From Candidatus Brocadiia bacterium (GTDB lineage: Bacteria; Planctomycetota; MHYJ01; JACQXL01): a DNA stretch of 6,020 bases. Location of the stretch: positions 1-6,020 of the forward strand of contig JAGUXD010000185.1 of assembly GCA_020062035.1 (NCBI GenBank), in the 5' to 3' direction. Below are positions 6,001 through 6,020 of the stretch, piece after piece; positions within the stretch are counted from its first letter, which is position 1; the number at the start of each line of letters is the position of its first letter. The notes under the pieces were generated by a model that made no database searches, had not been told where the DNA came from, and saw only the letters and a program-made list of their open reading frames with translations. Made by a program: the position numbers and the translations under genes.

Positions 6001-6020
6001 ATGGCGCCTCTTTGCTGAAA
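1..6020 (+). CDS. Internal fragment of a giant modular protein, open at both ends
   Basis: A single frame (first complete codon at base 3; bases 1-2 finish an earlier codon) is open for 2,006 codons and runs off both edges, so neither the start nor the stop is visible. I read every codon and found no TAA, TAG or TGA and no frame change. In order it contains a coiled coil, unrecognised alpha/beta segments, a nucleotidyltransferase plus left-handed beta-helix module, tandem A repeats, a degenerate zincin-like segment, and two B repeats separated by a unique segment. Substitutions between repeat copies are often at third codon positions, which supports selection on protein. No single known family covers it. 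Giant multidomain ORFs of this kind are known from Omnitrophota and related uncultured bacteria; that origin is inferred. Cell location cannot be judged because the N-terminus, where a signal peptide would be, lies outside. Coding status is near certain; overall function is unknown. Confidence 0.95.
3..200 (+). other. Coiled-coil segment, residues 1-66
   Basis: Residues 1-66 are almost free of Pro and Gly and rich in Gln, Glu, Lys and Arg, with Leu, Ile, Val, Met and Ala at heptad-like spacing (for example L9, then a stretch around IQLAQMQNRLLEVQGKLATV at residues 25-44). This is the appearance of a long alpha-helical coiled coil, usually a stalk or oligomerisation element. It probably continues upstream of the window. 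The DNA is GC-rich here: bases 1-60 are 35/60 G+C. No specific family is recognised. Confidence 0.6.
201..662 (+). other. Unrecognised alpha/beta segment, residues 67-220
   Basis: I do not recognise this part of the giant protein. It opens with a hydrophobic, aromatic stretch (MSLIFVQIGMWFNLYKLAIE, residues 67-86), too polar on its far side to be a convincing membrane helix. A Lys/Glu-rich helix follows, then likely beta strands around residues 108-140 and 172-184, the latter ending IEVEPGRFVFVEKDKLP. An Ala-rich turn (LAAAAPAV) lies near residues 199-206. Tryptophans at 78, 95, 144 and 152 suggest a folded domain rather than a linker. It connects the coiled coil to the helical module downstream. 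Confidence 0.4.
663..902 (+). other. Helical module with a YID-x-x-G motif, residues 221-300
   Basis: Residues 231-280 read as helix, then NGYIDAKGIIQDKFYELKDH (residues 238-257), then a second helix ending KKIYDILQQC. The pattern 'helix - GYID-x-x-G-x-(I/V)-x-x-x-F - helix' resembles short units that I recall from very large bacterial toxin-like or surface proteins, where such units bracket other domains. That resemblance is from memory and weak. The rest (residues 281-300) is a charged helix. Only one copy is visible in the window. Confidence 0.35.
903..1175 (+). other. Polar linker before the nucleotidyltransferase-like module, residues 301-391
   Basis: A short helix (LWAVLANVAQKD, residues 301-312) is followed by a Gln-, Glu-, Pro- and Ser-rich stretch with few hydrophobic residues (for example LTPPQQGIVSQEEALVRPQE, residues 341-360). 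This is typical of a flexible interdomain linker. The next folded domain begins near residue 392 (YEGYDVIII), where the first core beta strand of the nucleotidyltransferase-like module appears. Confidence 0.45.
1176..2027 (+). other. Sugar-nucleotidyltransferase-like core domain, residues 392-675
   Basis: The clearest sign is YHNGGKGERASP (residues 489-500), which fits the G-G-x-G-x-R-x-x-P nucleotide-binding loop of the NTP_transferase (sugar-1-phosphate nucleotidyltransferase) superfamily and follows a beta strand (KIKISIY). It is preceded by a Rossmann-like stretch: strand DVIIISSTTPDEAEYQQKIL, then strand NKVIILSCLDKSEGGQIIGQ. Downstream, DYGTARLTKDGRILSFLANKK (from residue 564) occupies the place of the usual 'G-x-V-x-x-D-x-x-G-R-I-x-x-F-x-E-K-P' strand, and AAFDFGSFSIHKDM (residues 613-626) that of the 'N-x-G-I-Y-x-F' strand. 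Enzymes of this family join an NTP and a sugar 1-phosphate to make NDP-sugars. The Lys-containing PKP element that normally follows the loop is not seen, and EKP is replaced by NKK, so activity is doubtful. The left-handed beta-helix downstream supports the family call. The sugar substrate cannot be predicted. Confidence 0.65.
2028..2591 (+). other. Helical insert and connector within the nucleotidyltransferase-like module, residues 676-863
   Basis: Residues 693-757 are predicted-looking helices rich in Lys, Glu, Asn and Ile (QREKLLNQTVLDLINEIL, then a KDISNLFKAYPAIRETIEFY stretch). The DNA here is markedly AT-rich: bases 2101-2280 are 53/180 G+C, about 29%. A small CVGC pair lies at residues 770-773. 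From about residue 777 the sequence looks like the connector typical of this fold: SLGAGSHWFAYKRLMDIGNE, then FLILTDLVDKVFEI, a charged loop, TGRFRDISNDQIAIFTINGK (residues 831-850) and the lead-in to the beta-helix. The compositional change suggests that the helical part is a later insertion; this is inference. Confidence 0.4.
2595..2828 (+). other. Left-handed parallel beta-helix (hexapeptide repeats), residues 865-942
   Basis: Residues 865-942 divide into 13 consecutive hexads with an aliphatic residue or other hydrophobe at regular spacing and Gly, Asn or Ser at turns: IKNGEI, LEGDIE, GADIYV, KNSIIQ, GCTLKN, KSVLLP, GSRIIN, SVLNYA, SGKIVA, ENSYIE, and three looser turns ending VVHKVI. This is the pattern of left-handed beta-helix domains found after the catalytic core of many sugar nucleotidyltransferases (GlmU- and ADP-glucose-pyrophosphorylase-like architectures). 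There the helix acts as a trimerisation or regulatory platform, or as an acyltransferase. No acyltransferase active site is evident. The position directly downstream of the core domain strengthens both calls. Confidence 0.65.
2829..3086 (+). other. C-terminal extension of the nucleotidyltransferase-like module, residues 943-1028
   Basis: After the beta-helix comes SNRPELKAERELISDVYRPD (residues 943-962), a strand-like stretch QTRMRVKVNYDPKQDKETFD, then KYTFHQIREMPCNR and an amphipathic helix LNDTIEANLRNEVLRDIIQ ending at the Pro-rich junction. The region reads as the natural end of a free-standing protein, so the whole of residues 392-1028 probably represents one ancestral enzyme-like unit captured in the giant gene. 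That is an inference; I cannot align it to a relative here. Confidence 0.4.
3087..3104 (+). repeat. Junction word copy 1 (PHAPNQ), before repeat A1
   Basis: CCCCACGCACCGAATCAA encodes P1029-H-A-P-N-Q1034. The 13-base core CGCACCGAATCAA recurs exactly at 4691-4703, and the first 14 bases differ by one base from the copy at 5457-5470. It sits at the end of the nucleotidyltransferase-like module and begins a Pro/Asn-rich linker (residues 1029-1046) leading to repeat A1. Confidence 0.6.
3138..3476 (+). repeat. Repeat A1, residues 1046-1158
   Basis: First copy of a domain of about 115 residues that recurs immediately downstream (A2). It begins GFTEEDVIKEA, continues through a helix with LRYYELTNQLDKTTRLK, then TAYG, a hydrophobic strand (GYIIIATNDNP), and closes with HENNEGTHQENLEAE (residues 1140-1154). 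By hand alignment about 45% of positions match A2, with one 3-residue gap. A1 has His1140-Glu1141 and Glu1144 in an H-E-x-x-E arrangement plus His1147; A2 keeps only the NNEGTH part. The start of A1 is GC-rich (bases 3121-3180 are 34/60). I do not recognise the family and assign no function. Confidence 0.7.
3513..3860 (+). repeat. Repeat A2, residues 1171-1286
   Basis: Second copy of the A domain, starting 375 bases after A1 and separated from it by only 12 residues. Shared anchors are GFT--DVI-EA, RYY, TAYG, NDNP-P-SVL, NNEGTH and EAE. It differs from A1 by a 3-residue insertion before the NDNP strand (MRIDGQTWILVAINDNP) and by replacing His-Glu with Tyr1269-Leu1270 ahead of NNEGTH. It is richer in aromatic residues and more AT-rich than A1 (bases 3541-3660 are 44/120 G+C). 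Extensive divergence with the fold anchors kept suggests an old tandem duplication in which one copy may have lost a metal-binding or catalytic site. Confidence 0.7.
3861..4472 (+). other. Degenerate zincin-like, Cys-rich segment, residues 1287-1490
   Basis: This segment contains a strand-like GSYDGITISIYLN (residues 1349-1361), then a helix FNEVLFHEFGEVFLDLL (residues 1375-1391), then SDQFICDFFMHYILYPNRL (residues 1427-1445). The order 'edge strand - HExxH helix - helix with E-x-F-A-x-x-F and Y-x-L-x-P' is seen in zincin metallopeptidases such as ATLF-like and ImmA/IrrE-like families. Here the second zinc His is replaced by Glu (H1381-E-F-G-E1385) and the usual downstream Glu is replaced by Cys1432/Asp1433. 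It is therefore either a pseudoenzyme or a protein with altered metal binding; this is inference. Six cysteines cluster at 1304, 1314, 1347, 1407, 1423 and 1432. The DNA is very AT-rich (bases 4201-4500 are 85/300 G+C), unlike the B1 module just downstream, which suggests a separate origin. Confidence 0.4.
4473..4685 (+). other. Ser/Thr-rich linker and short helix, residues 1491-1561
   Basis: Residues 1497-1516 (KDYTVSTSERPDRTTSTPDE) are low in hydrophobic residues and look like a flexible linker. They are followed by an Asn/Phe-containing stretch (NLSGFAIMDKFFINQATNAL) and a short helix (TAKLLQKLASN) that ends at the second junction word. Composition rises from AT-rich to GC-richer across this stretch. 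No domain is recognised. Confidence 0.4.
4686..4703 (+). repeat. Junction word copy 2 (SRAPNQ), before repeat B1
   Basis: TCCCGCGCACCGAATCAA encodes S1562-R-A-P-N-Q1567. It matches the copy at 5457-5470 in 13 of 14 bases and shares an exact 13-base core with copy 1. As in the other copies, it lies directly before a repeated module. Confidence 0.6.
4689..5081 (+). repeat. Repeat B1, residues 1563-1693
   Basis: First copy of a domain of about 130 residues. Landmarks in order: THNITAQSQ, APVKY-FAKPFE, a helix ending IVRFLEDSGKI, NGPPEGFDTETFALAY, MHWAEGL (residues 1638-1644), helix DVREAIQALTRQGELHF, helix TIITHIKAH, and AIRAQVEEF. Over the 74 residues from THNITAQ to HWAEGL (1571-1644), 52 are identical to B2 without a gap. 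The 'helix - helix - RQGELHF' part looks somewhat like a winged-helix recognition helix and wing, but no family is recognised and no DNA binding is claimed. Bases 4681-4980 are 137/300 G+C, much higher than the segment upstream. Confidence 0.75.
5082..5456 (+). other. Unique segment between B1 and B2, residues 1694-1818
   Basis: This segment has no counterpart after B2 within the visible part. It is mostly helical (SLLAVVKNRQEAKIGIELLF, residues 1736-1755; ALDLAKNPTELRRLINEKL, residues 1795-1813) with a striking Gly/aromatic/His patch between, GGDHHAYGYSGWYGYKYA (residues 1769-1786). The patch could be a loop or a ligand- or metal-binding site; that is only a guess. Bases 5161-5280 are 40/120 G+C, again AT-richer than the flanking B repeats. 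No family is recognised. Confidence 0.4.
5457..5470 (+). repeat. Junction word copy 3 (PRAPK), before repeat B2
   Basis: CCCCGCGCACCGAA encodes P1819-R-A-P-K. It has one mismatch to the copy at 4686 and one to the copy at 3087. It marks the start of B2 exactly where copy 2 marks the start of B1, so in these two cases it may simply belong to the duplicated unit; copy 1, in front of the unrelated A1, cannot be explained that way. Confidence 0.6.
5460..5858 (+). repeat. Repeat B2, residues 1820-1952
   Basis: Second copy of the B domain, starting 771 bases after B1. The first 74 residues (1826-1899) align with B1 without gaps at 52 identities. The second half has an insertion near TAIDELVIELARQGKLHF relative to B1's EAIQALTRQGELHF, then realigns at IRAQVEEF. 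At the DNA level many differences are synonymous third-position changes, for example GCC/GCG, AAG-CCA/AAG-CCG and CAA/CAG around the APVKY-FAKPFE block. This indicates selection for the protein fold. Function is unknown. Confidence 0.75.
5859..6020 (+). other. Linker and start of the next segment, residues 1953-2006
   Basis: After B2 comes a short basic stretch (KKNRT), a low-complexity VPNSNSAVPNSALT linker, then a short hydrophobic run (TIFLGYIYLL) and a Tyr/Gln-rich stretch to the window edge. The hydrophobic run is only about 10-12 residues, too short to call a membrane helix. The frame is still open at the last base. Confidence 0.45.
5874..5909 (+). repeat. Short direct repeat encoding VPNS
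   Basis: CCAATTCTGCA occurs at 5884-5894 and again at 5899-5909 (15-base period), and GTCCCCAATTC occurs at 5874 and 5895. The encoded product is VPNSNSAVPNSA. It is an in-frame, slippage-type repeat in an interdomain linker. Confidence 0.55.

Overview
The window lies inside one very large protein-coding gene. On the + strand, the frame whose first full codon is at base 3 runs through all 2,006 codons to base 6020 without a stop and is open at both ends. I found no start, ribosome binding site, promoter, terminator, RNA gene, CRISPR array or insertion sequence. The visible part is therefore an internal fragment of a giant, modular protein of well over 2,000 residues. Residue numbers below count from the codon at base 3, so residue n starts at base 3n.

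Organism: moderate GC (about 40% by eye, but very patchy), no in-frame TGA, TAA or TAG, and a giant multidomain ORF that mixes enzyme-like, repeat and linker segments. This style is best known from uncultured bacteria of the PVC side, especially Omnitrophota, which encode exceptionally large uncharacterised proteins. That assignment is an inference from style, not from a marker gene.

Layout: (1) residues 1-66, a Gln/Glu/Lys-rich coiled coil; (2) residues 67-300, unrecognised alpha/beta and helical segments; (3) residues 301-391, a polar linker; (4) residues 392-1028, what looks like a whole sugar-nucleotidyltransferase-type protein built into the chain: a GG-K-G-E-R-A-S-P nucleotide-binding loop, a Rossmann-like core, an AT-rich helical insert, 13 hexapeptide turns of a left-handed beta-helix, and a C-terminal extension; (5) a Pro-rich junction, then two tandem copies (A1, A2) of a domain of about 115 residues, residues 1046-1286; (6) residues 1287-1490, an AT-rich, Cys-rich segment with a zincin-like pattern carrying HEFGE where HExxH is expected; (7) a Ser/Thr linker, then two copies (B1, B2) of a domain of about 130 residues with a different 125-residue segment between them, residues 1563-1952; (8) a short VPNS-repeat linker and the start of another segment.

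The most interesting pattern is modularity. A nearly identical 14-base junction word encoding (P/S)-(R/H)-A-P-(N/K) sits in front of the A1, B1 and B2 modules. Repeated modules are GC-richer (about 46% in B1), while several unique segments are AT-rich (about 28%). This suggests that the gene grew by duplication of modules and insertion of foreign segments while the reading frame stayed intact. How the modules work together is not visible from sequence; the only enzymatic hints are the nucleotidyltransferase-like module and the possibly inactive zincin-like module.
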